Below are positions 27,461 to 35,673 of a DNA stretch of 64,000 nucleotides, piece by piece. Source of the stretch: JACVCJ01 sp052437175 (GTDB lineage: Bacteria; Bacteroidota; Bacteroidia; CAIKAF01); contig JBQVOK010000005.1 of the NCBI GenBank assembly GCA_052437175.1, forward strand, positions 248,001-312,000. Reading direction: 5' to 3'. Both the position numbers and the translations under genes were made by a program. Numbering within the stretch: position 1 is the first letter of the stretch; each line of letters starts with the position of its first letter. The notes beneath the pieces were generated by a model, which was not told the DNA's origin, did not search any database, and saw only the letters and a program-made list of their open reading frames with translations.

Positions 27461-29515
27461 TTAAAATTTCATGCGTAATATGCGTACGGCATTGAGTATG
27501 GCCAGCAGGGCGACGCCTACATCGGCAAAAACAGCTTCCCACATGGTGGCAATGCCTCCGGCGCCGAGTGCCAGTACCAGTATTTTTACGGTAAAGGCCA
27601 GTATAATATTCTGTATGACCACCCTCCGGGTAGCCCGGCCGATCTGTATGGCGCTTACGATCCGCGAGGGCTGATCGGTTTGTATCACCACATCGGCGGT
27701 TTCCACGGCGGCGTCGCTGCCCATGGCGCCCATGGCTATACCAATATCGCTCAGGGCCAGTACGGGTGCGTCATTGATGCCGTCGCCGGCAAAAGCGATC
27801 ACACGCGATCTTTCCTTTTTCAGGGCATCTACTCGGGCTACCTTATCTTCCGGCAGAAGATCGCCGTAGGCTTCCGTAATATTCAGTTCAGCGGCAATTT
27901 TCCGGGTGATGGCGGCTTTGTCTCCGCTCAGCATCACCAGCTGCTGTACACCGTTCTCCTTCAGTCCCTGTACGGCTGCGGCGGCATCGTCCTTTACCTG
28001 GTCGGCAATGAGTACGTAACCTGCATAACGGCCGTCGATGGCTACCACCACAATGCTGTCCACCAGCTCGTCGATGGCCGTTTCGTACGGTACACCGAAT
28101 TTGCGAAGCAGTTTACTGTTGCCCGCCAGTACCTGTTGTCCGTTTACCAGGCCCGAAAGACCATGTCCGGCAATTTCCTGTACCTCCCCGGTATCATACA
28201 AAGGCGTATTTTCCGGCAGGGTAGCGATGATCGCCCTGGCTACGGGATGCGTGGAGTGCTGTTCCAGGGAGGCCAGCAGCTTCATAAATTCCGGCTCCGG
28301 AAGCTGCAGACTGTGTATCTGCTGCACCTGGAAGACGCCCCGGGTGAGTGTGCCCGTTTTGTCCATCACCACCGTGTTTACCCGGGTAATGAGATCGAGA
28401 TAACTGGAACCTTTGAACAGGATACCGTGCCGCGACGCCGCTCCGATACCCCCGAAATACCCGAGTGGTATGGAAATGACCAGGGCGCAGGGGCAGGAGA
28501 TCACCAGGAACACCAGGGCGCGGTATATCCAGTCACGGGCAATATAGGTCTCTACAAAAAACCAGGGTAATAAGGCGATACCGAGTGCCAGCAGGAAAAC
28601 CACCGGCGTGTAAATGCGGGCAAAACGGCGGATCAGCAGTTCGGTGCGGGCTTTACGGCTGTTGGCGTTCTGCACCATGTCCAGTATACGGGCCAGGGAA
28701 CTGTCGGCATAGGGACGAGTTACCCGCAGTTCGGTCAGGTTATCCAGGTTCAGCATACCGGCCAGCACCTGTTCGCCCTGGCGTATGGTTTTGGGGCGAC
28801 TTTCCCCGCTCAGGGCCGAGGTATCGAAACGGCTGAAAGCACTGAGCATTTCGCCGTCGAGCGGTACTTTTTCCCCGGCCTTTATGCGAATGGTCTCCCC
28901 GGGCTGAACTTCCTCGGGTGCTGTGTCATGGTAGCTGCCGTTGCGCAGTACCGAGGCAATTGCCGGCCGTACATCGAGCAGGGCCCGGATGTTGTTTTTG
29001 GCCCGGTTTACGGCGGCCGACTGAAACAGTTCACCTACGGCATAGAACAGCATTACGGCCACACCTTCGGGATATTCTCCAAGGACGAAGGCGCCCGCAG
29101 TGGCAATGCTCATCAGGGTGAATTCAGTAAAAAAGGCTTTTTTGCGGAGTGCCTTCCAGGCATCACGCAGTACGGGAAAGCCCACCGGGATATAGGCGGC
29201 CAGGTACCAGGCAAGACGTACATACCCGGTAAAAAAAGCCGGCTTTATATACTGATCGGCAAGAATACCGCTTATCAGCAACACAAAACTGAGTATAGCC
29301 GGAATATATATACGAAAACTGCCGCCGCTGCCGTGATCATGGTCGTGATCATGATTGTGTCCGTCCTCCGGATGTTCGCCTTTATGTACATGCGCATGTT
29401 CATTGCCGGCCTTCAGCAGGTCGGGCTGCCCGGTTCCGGCATTGATCTTTTCTTCCTGGGTGCAGCAGGTCATGCGGCCCTGTGCATCGTAGGTATGTTT
29501 ATGCGTCTGGCTCAT
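27461..29515 (-). CDS. Zn/Cd-class P1B-type metal-exporting ATPase with His-rich N-terminus
   Basis: 684 residues, a P1B ATPase pumping a divalent soft metal out of the cytoplasm. The N-terminal 65 residues carry CC and a histidine-rich tract (HAHVHKGEHPEDGHNHDHDHDHG) instead of an HMA fold. Then: transmembrane helices, TSALSGESRP (actuator), ISCPCALV (CPC metal site), VMDKTGTLT (phosphorylated Asp), STHPVARAI (HP), MLSGDK, and FAGDGINDAPVLA. The last helices carry QNIILAFTVK and FADVGVALLAILNA, the Asn...Lys / Asp-x-Gly pattern of the P1B-2 (Zn2+/Cd2+/Pb2+) group, so a ZntA/CadA-like role is likely. Last gene of the efflux operon, 15 nt after the adaptor gene. Confidence 0.92.
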   Translation of the reverse strand: MSQTHKHTYDAQGRMTCCTQEEKINAGTGQPDLLKAGNEHAHVHKGEHPEDGHNHDHDHDHGSGGSFRIYIPAILSFVLLISGILADQYIKPAFFTGYVRLAWYLAAYIPVGFPVLRDAWKALRKKAFFTEFTLMSIATAGAFVLGEYPEGVAVMLFYAVGELFQSAAVNRAKNNIRALLDVRPAIASVLRNGSYHDTAPEEVQPGETIRIKAGEKVPLDGEMLSAFSRFDTSALSGESRPKTIRQGEQVLAGMLNLDNLTELRVTRPYADSSLARILDMVQNANSRKARTELLIRRFARIYTPVVFLLALGIALLPWFFVETYIARDWIYRALVFLVISCPCALVISIPLGYFGGIGAASRHGILFKGSSYLDLITRVNTVVMDKTGTLTRGVFQVQQIHSLQLPEPEFMKLLASLEQHSTHPVARAIIATLPENTPLYDTGEVQEIAGHGLSGLVNGQQVLAGNSKLLRKFGVPYETAIDELVDSIVVVAIDGRYAGYVLIADQVKDDAAAAVQGLKENGVQQLVMLSGDKAAITRKIAAELNITEAYGDLLPEDKVARVDALKKERSRVIAFAGDGINDAPVLALSDIGIAMGAMGSDAAVETADVVIQTDQPSRIVSAIQIGRATRRVVIQNIILAFTVKILVLALGAGGIATMWEAVFADVGVALLAILNAVRILRMKF

Positions 29516-29530
29516 ATGCTTTTGTTTTCA

Positions 29531-30760
29531 TTAATGGGCGTGTCCGCCGCCGCTTTCGGTTTTTACCAGGTGACTCTGCAGGTAATAGGCACCGGATTTT
29601 ACGATCTTCACTTTCGCAGGCAGCTCTTGCAGCGGCGTTACGCCGGTATAGCCCAGCTGGGTTACCCCGCTTTTTACTTCTACCCGGCGGAAGTGGATGC
29701 CGTGTTCATGTGCTTCGCCGCCTTCCTCATGGGCATCGGTATCTTCTTCCTCTTCCAGAACAAAAATGAACTCGCGTCCGTCGGCTTTGACAATAGCTTC
29801 CGAAGGCAGGGCAGGTACCTCGTTTACACCTACGTCGATGAGTGCATTTACGTACATACCCGGTATCAGCATCTGCCGGTCGTTGATGATGTCGGCATGT
29901 ACGGCCACCGATTTGGTCTCGTTCTCAAAGGCTTTACCCACGCTGAATATCCGGCCGCGGATCTCGGAATGGTCCTGGTTGGTAAGTACAAAACGCACGG
30001 TTTGTCCTTCTTTAACCTTGTAGAGATCTTTTTCGTATACTAATAAGTCTACGTGCATCTGTGAGTTGTCCACGATGGAAAAAAGAGGTTTCCCGGGCTC
30101 GGCATTGGTACCGATCTTTACGTTCACAGCCGTTATGTAGCCCGATATGGGAGCGGTAACCGAAACGGCGGAAACACTCTGTTCCGAAACAGGTATATGC
30201 ATCAGCTCAAGCTGTTTGCCCAGGGAAGCGAAGCGGGCTTTTTCCGTTTCGTAATCGGCCTTCGTTTTTTCGTAGGTCTTGCGGGCATTTACCTGTTCCT
30301 GGTTCAGGACCTTCTGGCGTTCCAGCTCCGAAGTAAGGAATTCCAGGCTGCTTTTCGATGTGAAATAGGCTTCCTGCAGGCGGGTAAACTCCGGACTTTC
30401 CAGTGTGGCCAGGCGCTGTCCCTTACGTACATATTCGCCCTCGATCACGTCGATGCTTCGGATAAGTCCGCCGGTAAATACGGATACATCGGCCTGGTTC
30501 TGCGGAGGTAATTTCGTATATCCATTGGCATGGATCACTTCGCTGAGGTTCTTTTTCTCGAAACTTCCGAGTTGTATGCCCGAGGTCTTGTACTGAGCCT
30601 CGCTGAGTTCCACTTCGCGTTCGCCGCTTTCTGCACTTTCCGTGTCAGGGGTTTCGGCGCTGGTTTCCTGTGCCGCTTTCGGTTTGCGCAGGATAAAATA
30701 CAGTGCGGTGCCCGATAAAAGAACGACCGCCAGTAGTATATAAATCGTTTTTGCTTTCAT
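29531..30760 (-). CDS. Periplasmic adaptor of a heavy-metal RND efflux pump (CusB/CzcB family)
   Basis: 409 residues, a membrane-fusion protein linking the inner-membrane RND pump to the outer-membrane channel. N-terminal membrane anchor (MKAKTIYILLAVVLLSGTALYFIL), split lipoyl domain (VSVFTGGLIRSIDVIEGEYVRKGQRLATLESPEF and SVTAPISGYITAVNVKIGTNAEPGKPLF) around an alpha-hairpin (about 130-200), then the beta-barrel (VDLLVYEKDLYKVKEGQTVRF) and membrane-proximal domain. Metal-ligand-rich stretches EEEEDTDAHEEGGEAHEHGIH (about 335-355) and the terminal GGGHAH suggest periplasmic metal capture, as in Czc-type adaptors. It begins 9 nt after the CusA-TolC fusion gene. Confidence 0.9.
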   Translation of the reverse strand: MKAKTIYILLAVVLLSGTALYFILRKPKAAQETSAETPDTESAESGEREVELSEAQYKTSGIQLGSFEKKNLSEVIHANGYTKLPPQNQADVSVFTGGLIRSIDVIEGEYVRKGQRLATLESPEFTRLQEAYFTSKSSLEFLTSELERQKVLNQEQVNARKTYEKTKADYETEKARFASLGKQLELMHIPVSEQSVSAVSVTAPISGYITAVNVKIGTNAEPGKPLFSIVDNSQMHVDLLVYEKDLYKVKEGQTVRFVLTNQDHSEIRGRIFSVGKAFENETKSVAVHADIINDRQMLIPGMYVNALIDVGVNEVPALPSEAIVKADGREFIFVLEEEEDTDAHEEGGEAHEHGIHFRRVEVKSGVTQLGYTGVTPLQELPAKVKIVKSGAYYLQSHLVKTESGGGHAH

Positions 30761-30769
30761 TGTAAATGC

Positions 30770-33700
30770 TTATAAATGGAGAAGGTAACGCAGGTTAATA
30801 ACCGTAATGTTCAGTCCGGACATGGCTTCGATGTAATTCATGCGGATATCCAGCGAGGTGCGGAGGGCCTGCAGGTATTCCACGTACGAAATATCGCCGT
30901 TTGCATAGCTTTTGGAAGCGTTCTGTGCAATAACGGAGGCATTGGGCAGAGCCGATGTACGATAATATTCCAGCAGTTCTGTATAGTTGTCCCTGCGGTC
31001 CAGTTCCTGCTGATAACGGGTCTGCAGCGTTTGCAGGGTATACGCGGCATTGGTCTCTTCGGCCAGTACGCGGGTCTGGGCCGAACGGATGCGCGAAGCC
31101 TGTCCCATGGGAAATAGAGGTAACGTAATACCTGCTGTAAAGCCTTGGAAACGTGGCCTGCCGTCGTATACCATCGTTTGTCCGCCTACGTTCTGTTCGC
31201 CGCTGAGTGATTGTATGTAGTAACCCGCTGTGATCCCGGGATACAACTGTGCTTTTTCGGTTTGCCGCGTCGCTTTGGCCAGTTCCACTTCCTGCAGGGC
31301 CAGCTGTAGGGCCGGATTGTTATGCAGCAGCGAGCTGTCGCGAAGGTCCGGGGCCTGCCATACGCTCAGTTCCCGTTCCTGTACCTCAAAATCGGTGCTG
31401 ATACCCAGCAGTACTTTCAGTTTCGATTTTTCAATGCCGATCAGTACCTGGTTCTGGCGCAGCATACGCTGCATTTCCAGTTGCTGTGTTTCGGCCGTGG
31501 TTTTTTCGAGCAGTGTGATATCGCCGGTGTTGTAGCGCAGTCCGGCCGCCCTGACAAATGCCAGTAACAGGCTGTCGTGCGAGCGCAGCATACGGTTCTT
31601 TTCCTGCAGGTACAGTATGGTATTCCAGGAAGTACGTATGTTGTAGATCACATCCTGACGGGTAAGTCCCTCCTGCATCTGACTGCTTTTGATCCCTGCG
31701 GCGATCTCTTTTCTCCGTGCAGAAAAACCGAAGGGATTTATGTCCTGACTGATGCTGAAGTTCTGGTCGAAGGCCCGGGTATTGTACTGTCCGAACATGC
31801 CGTTGATATTTGTCTGCGGCATGTCGAAGGCCGAAGCCTTCAGGTGTTCCTGTGCCTGGGTGCGCAGTTCGGCCGAACGTATCTGCAGGTTATTGCTGCT
31901 GCTGGTTTCAATGGCCTGCTGTAATGTGTATACGGGCAGGTCCTGCGCTGAAAGCGAAGGGAAGGTCAGCGCGAGCAGCAGTACGCTCAGTGCCGCTGTT
32001 TTTATGCGTTTCCCGAAGCCTTTTTCGGAATAGTAATACAGCACGGGCAGCACCACCAGGGTAAGCAGGGTGGCAGAGATCAGTCCGCCGATCACCACGG
32101 TGGCCAGCGGTTTCTGTACCTCAGCCCCGGCACTGTGACTCAGCGCCATGGGCAGGAAACCCAGCGAAGCCACGCCGGCGGTCATCAACACGGGACGCAG
32201 ACGGACCAGGGTGCCTTCTTTGATGCGGGCGATCACATCGTCCATACCGGCACTTTTCAGCTGGTTGAAATACCCGATGAGCACAATGCCGTTGAGTACC
32301 GCCACGCCAAACAGGGCAATGAAGCCCACACCAGCCGAAATACTGAAGGGCATACCCCGCAGCCAGAGTGCAAATACCCCGCCGATGGCCGAAAGCGGAA
32401 TGGCCGTGAAAATAAGCAGGGACTGTTTTACCGATTTAAAGGTGAAGTACAGCAGTACAAAGATCAGTCCCAGGGCTACGGGCACGGCTATGGCCAGGCG
32501 TTTGTTGGCCTCGGTCAGGTTTTCGAACTGTCCGCCGTAGGTCACATAATAGCCCGGCGGCAGTTTCAGCTGAGCGTCCAGTTTTTTCTGTATATCGTTC
32601 ACCACGCTTTGTACGTCGCGGTCGCGTACGTTAAAGCCAACCACAATACGGCGGCGGCCGTCTTCGCGGCTTATCTGCATGGGGCCGGGTTCGTATTTGA
32701 TATCGGCCACCTGCTCCAGCGGTATCTGGTTGCCGGTGGGCAGGGTTACGTACAGGCTCTGCAGATCGCTGATGTCCTGCCGGCTGTCGGAAGCAAGGCG
32801 TACCACCAGGTCGAAGCGTTTTTCGCCCTCGTAGACCACGCCGGCGGCTTCCCCGGCAAATCCCATGCGGATCACCCGGTTCAGGTCGCCCACATTAAGG
32901 CCGTACAGGGCCAGTTTATCCTTGTTGTAGGTAACGGAGATCTGGGGCAGACCCGAAATGCGTTCGGCACGGGCGTCGCTTACGCCGTCCACATTGTTGA
33001 TGAGGGCCAGCACTTCGTCGCCCTTGGCGGCCAGCATATCAATGTCCTCACCGAATATCTTGATGGCCACATCGCTGCGTACGCCGGTCATCAGTTCGTT
33101 AAAACGCATCTGTATCGGCTGCGAGAATTCGGTATTTACGCCTGGTATATCCTGCAGGGCCTCTTCCATTTTCTGCATAAGTTCCTCCTTGGTTTTTGCG
33201 GATGTCCATTCCTTTTTGTCCTTCAGGGTAATGATCATATCCCCGGCTTCCATCGGCATGGGATCGGTGGGTATTTCGGCACTGCCGATCTTGGTCACGA
33301 TCATGCGTATTTCCGGGAAACGTTCGCGCAGGATCTGTTCGGCGCGCGTACTTACTTCCACTTCCTGCGAGAGCGAACTGCCCGATGAAATAATGAGGTG
33401 CGTGGCAATATCGCCCTCATCGAGCGTGGGGATGAACTCGCCGCCCAGGCGTTTGAATACGAAGAAGGCAATGAGAAACAAGGCCAGGGATGTAAGAACG
33501 ATCACACTTTTTACGCGCAGGGCACGGTCCAGCAGGGGCTGGTAAACACGGTTCACTTTTTCCATGATGCGGTCGCTGAAGGTCTTTTTGCTGCCGCCCT
33601 CTTTTTTTAGCACCAGGGAGGCCATCATAGGCACATAGGTGAGCGAAAGGATAAAGGCACCCAGTATGGCAAAAGAAACCGTCTGTGCCATAGGCTTGAA

Positions 33701-35113
33701 CATTTTGCCCTCGATGCCGCTCAGGGCCAGTACGGGCAGGTACACGATCAGGATGATGATCTCTCCGAATGCCGCACTGCTGCGTATTTTTGATGCGGCG
33801 GTGTACACTTCTTCGTCCATGCGTTTTGCAGAGAGCTTGCCCGTTACGCCGGATTGCAGGCGGTGTACGATGGCCTCTACAATGATCACGGCTCCGTCCA
33901 CGATCAGCCCGAAGTCGATGGCTCCCAGGCTCATCAGGTTGCCGCTTACGCCAAACAGCTGCATCATGCATACGGCAAAGAGCAGGGCCAGCGGAATAAC
34001 GGAGGCTACTACCAGTCCGGCCCGCAGGTTACCCAGCAGCAACACCAGTACAAAGACCACGATCAGGGCGCCTTCGGCCAGGTTGGTCTCTACGGTGGAT
34101 ATGGCCTTGTTCACCAGTTTGGTGCGGTCGATGTAAGGTTCGATGGAAACGCCTTCGGGCAGGGTCTTTTTGATCTGTTCCATCTTGTCTTTTACGCGGG
34201 CTACTACTTCGGCGCTGTTTTCGCCTTTCAGCATCAACACCATACCGCTTACTTCCTCGCCTTTACCGTCTTTGGTAACAGCTCCGTAACGTATGCCGCT
34301 GCCTTCGCGTACCAGGGCCACATCGCGGATCAGGATAGGAATACCGTTCTGGTTCTTTACCACGATCTTGCGGATATCTTCCAGGCCGTTCACCATGCCG
34401 ATACCGCGTATAAAGTAGGCATAGGGTTTTTTATCGATATAGGCGCCGCCGGTGTTTTCGTTATTCCGCTCCAGGGCATCGAAAATCTCGGTGATGGTTA
34501 CGTTCATACTGCGGAGCTTGTCGGGCTCTACGGCAATCTCATATTGCTTCAGGTAACCGCCCAGTACGTTCACTTCGGCTACGCCGGGCGTACCGATCAG
34601 CTGCGGACGTATGATCCAGTCCTGTATGCTGCGTAGTTCGGTGGCTGAATATCGGCTTTCGTAGCCTTTTTCGGGATACACCACATACTGGTATATCTCG
34701 CCCAGGCCGGTGCTTACCGGTGCCAGTTCGGGCCGGCCCAGGCGCTGTGGAATAATTTGTTCGGCCTCTTTCAGCCGTTCGGAGATCTGGGCCCGTGCCC
34801 AGTAAATGTCTACGTCCTCTTCAAAAACAACGGTTACCACGCTGAGTCCGAAACGACTTATGGAGCGCAGCTCTACAATGCCGGGGATCATCTTTACCGA
34901 TAATTCCACCGGGTAGGTGATGAACTGTTCTACTTCCTGTGTGGCCAGGGCCGGTGAAGTAGTAATGATCTGTACCTGGTTATTGGTGATGTCGGGCAGG
35001 GCGTCCACGGGCAGTCTGCGCATGGAATAAATGCCGCTGAGCACCAGGGCCAGGGTGAATAAGCCGATGATGAACTTATTCCGTATACTGAATAAGATGA
35101 TTTTGTCTAACAT
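30770..35113 (-). CDS. CusA/CzcA-type heavy-metal RND pump fused to a TolC-type channel
   Basis: 1447 residues in two parts. Residues 1 to about 1040 are an HME-RND proton antiporter: MLDKIILFSIRNKFIIGLFTL..., RRLPVDALPDITNNQVQI, the HME signature GAIDFGLIVDGAVIIVE in TM4, GGEFIPTLDEGDIA, and twelve expected helices ending LTLVVLPVLYYY. From about 1057 (after a signal-like LSVLLLALTFPSLSAQD) to the end it is an outer-membrane-factor domain: TLQQAIETSSSNNLQIRSAEL, helical hairpins, and GNYLPGITAGYY-type strands (KAQLYPGITAGYYIQSL). Such fusions occur in Bacteroidota and provide pump and channel from one gene, though cleavage into two proteins is possible. Substrate (Co/Zn/Cd or Cu/Ag) not decided; the co-transcribed ATPase favours divalent metals. 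Confidence 0.92.
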   Translation of the reverse strand: MLDKIILFSIRNKFIIGLFTLALVLSGIYSMRRLPVDALPDITNNQVQIITTSPALATQEVEQFITYPVELSVKMIPGIVELRSISRFGLSVVTVVFEEDVDIYWARAQISERLKEAEQIIPQRLGRPELAPVSTGLGEIYQYVVYPEKGYESRYSATELRSIQDWIIRPQLIGTPGVAEVNVLGGYLKQYEIAVEPDKLRSMNVTITEIFDALERNNENTGGAYIDKKPYAYFIRGIGMVNGLEDIRKIVVKNQNGIPILIRDVALVREGSGIRYGAVTKDGKGEEVSGMVLMLKGENSAEVVARVKDKMEQIKKTLPEGVSIEPYIDRTKLVNKAISTVETNLAEGALIVVFVLVLLLGNLRAGLVVASVIPLALLFAVCMMQLFGVSGNLMSLGAIDFGLIVDGAVIIVEAIVHRLQSGVTGKLSAKRMDEEVYTAASKIRSSAAFGEIIILIVYLPVLALSGIEGKMFKPMAQTVSFAILGAFILSLTYVPMMASLVLKKEGGSKKTFSDRIMEKVNRVYQPLLDRALRVKSVIVLTSLALFLIAFFVFKRLGGEFIPTLDEGDIATHLIISSGSSLSQEVEVSTRAEQILRERFPEIRMIVTKIGSAEIPTDPMPMEAGDMIITLKDKKEWTSAKTKEELMQKMEEALQDIPGVNTEFSQPIQMRFNELMTGVRSDVAIKIFGEDIDMLAAKGDEVLALINNVDGVSDARAERISGLPQISVTYNKDKLALYGLNVGDLNRVIRMGFAGEAAGVVYEGEKRFDLVVRLASDSRQDISDLQSLYVTLPTGNQIPLEQVADIKYEPGPMQISREDGRRRIVVGFNVRDRDVQSVVNDIQKKLDAQLKLPPGYYVTYGGQFENLTEANKRLAIAVPVALGLIFVLLYFTFKSVKQSLLIFTAIPLSAIGGVFALWLRGMPFSISAGVGFIALFGVAVLNGIVLIGYFNQLKSAGMDDVIARIKEGTLVRLRPVLMTAGVASLGFLPMALSHSAGAEVQKPLATVVIGGLISATLLTLVVLPVLYYYSEKGFGKRIKTAALSVLLLALTFPSLSAQDLPVYTLQQAIETSSSNNLQIRSAELRTQAQEHLKASAFDMPQTNINGMFGQYNTRAFDQNFSISQDINPFGFSARRKEIAAGIKSSQMQEGLTRQDVIYNIRTSWNTILYLQEKNRMLRSHDSLLLAFVRAAGLRYNTGDITLLEKTTAETQQLEMQRMLRQNQVLIGIEKSKLKVLLGISTDFEVQERELSVWQAPDLRDSSLLHNNPALQLALQEVELAKATRQTEKAQLYPGITAGYYIQSLSGEQNVGGQTMVYDGRPRFQGFTAGITLPLFPMGQASRIRSAQTRVLAEETNAAYTLQTLQTRYQQELDRRDNYTELLEYYRTSALPNASVIAQNASKSYANGDISYVEYLQALRTSLDIRMNYIEAMSGLNITVINLRYLLHL

Positions 35114-35211
35114 ATAAAACGCTTAATGAGTTTACAGGCCGCGGTACAACACGGTGTACGCGGAATCTCCCCGAAGTGCGTACCTCAGGGACAGAAAAAA
35201 AACAAATACCA

Positions 35212-35541
35212 TTAAGCTATTTTAGGCGGTTGCCAGATGTTACCGTAAAAATCGGGACAGGCAGAAGAACGGTACAGGCTGTGGGCCTTTGTTTCTTCCT
35301 GCACAGGACTTTTGGGCTGGGGCAGGGGATTGCTGAAGCTGAGCTGAGAGATCTGCTGTCCGCAGCAGGAGCAGAGACAGAAAGAGGAACAGGCCTCGGT
35401 TTCGTGAGAATGGTCCTGGTGCGTATCGGCCTGAGCCACCTGTGAAGCCTGGGTATAATCGTCGCACTCCGTGCTGTCTGTACAGGGCAGACAGGCCAGT
35501 ACGAAAATGTATACGCTGAATATATAGGCCAGGTAGTTCAC
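35212..35541 (-). CDS. DUF6660-like small protein, first gene of the efflux operon
   Basis: 109 residues from GTG 35541 (VNYLAYIFSVYIFVLACLPCTDSTECDDY), which matches the start of the DUF6660 family ('.YLAYILS.Y.FVL.C.PC.D...C'). The longer ORF adds 26 residues lacking a start context. After a single hydrophobic segment come His/Cys-rich stretches (HQDHSHETEACSSFCLCSCCGQQ) likely to bind metal, then a Pro-rich tail (FYGNIWQPPKIA). A -7 box (TACATTTG, reverse strand) at 35547-35554 lies 5 nt before the GTG and supports this start. It sits 98 nt upstream of the RND pump gene, and the family often accompanies such pumps; a periplasmic or membrane metal-sensing/chaperone role is inference. Confidence 0.75.
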   Translation of the reverse strand: MNYLAYIFSVYIFVLACLPCTDSTECDDYTQASQVAQADTHQDHSHETEACSSFCLCSCCGQQISQLSFSNPLPQPKSPVQEETKAHSLYRSSACPDFYGNIWQPPKIA

Positions 35542-35546
35542 GGAGT

Positions 35547-35554
35547 CAAATGTA
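35547..35554 (-). promoter_or_regulatory. -7 box of the metal-efflux operon
   Basis: TACATTTG on the reverse strand, 5 nt before the GTG at 35541. The expected -33 TTG is missing at 19-21 nt, which fits an activator-dependent or weak promoter. Confidence 0.5.
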
Positions 35555-35625
35555 GAAAATCCTGAGGAACTACCATGCCACAAAGTTGCATAAGTGCTTA
35601 ATTTGCGACGATTTAACATTATAAA

Positions 35626-35661
35626 TGCCGGATCTCCCCCTGCAAGAGGAAAGACCCGGCA
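35626..35661 (-). terminator. Probable terminator of the DHCR24-like gene
   Basis: On the reverse strand TGCCGGGTCT ... AGATCCGGCA (one mismatch-like G-U region) followed by TTTATAAT, 12 nt after the stop. The T-tract is modest. Confidence 0.55.
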
Positions 35662-35673
35662 ATCGGAATTCGT

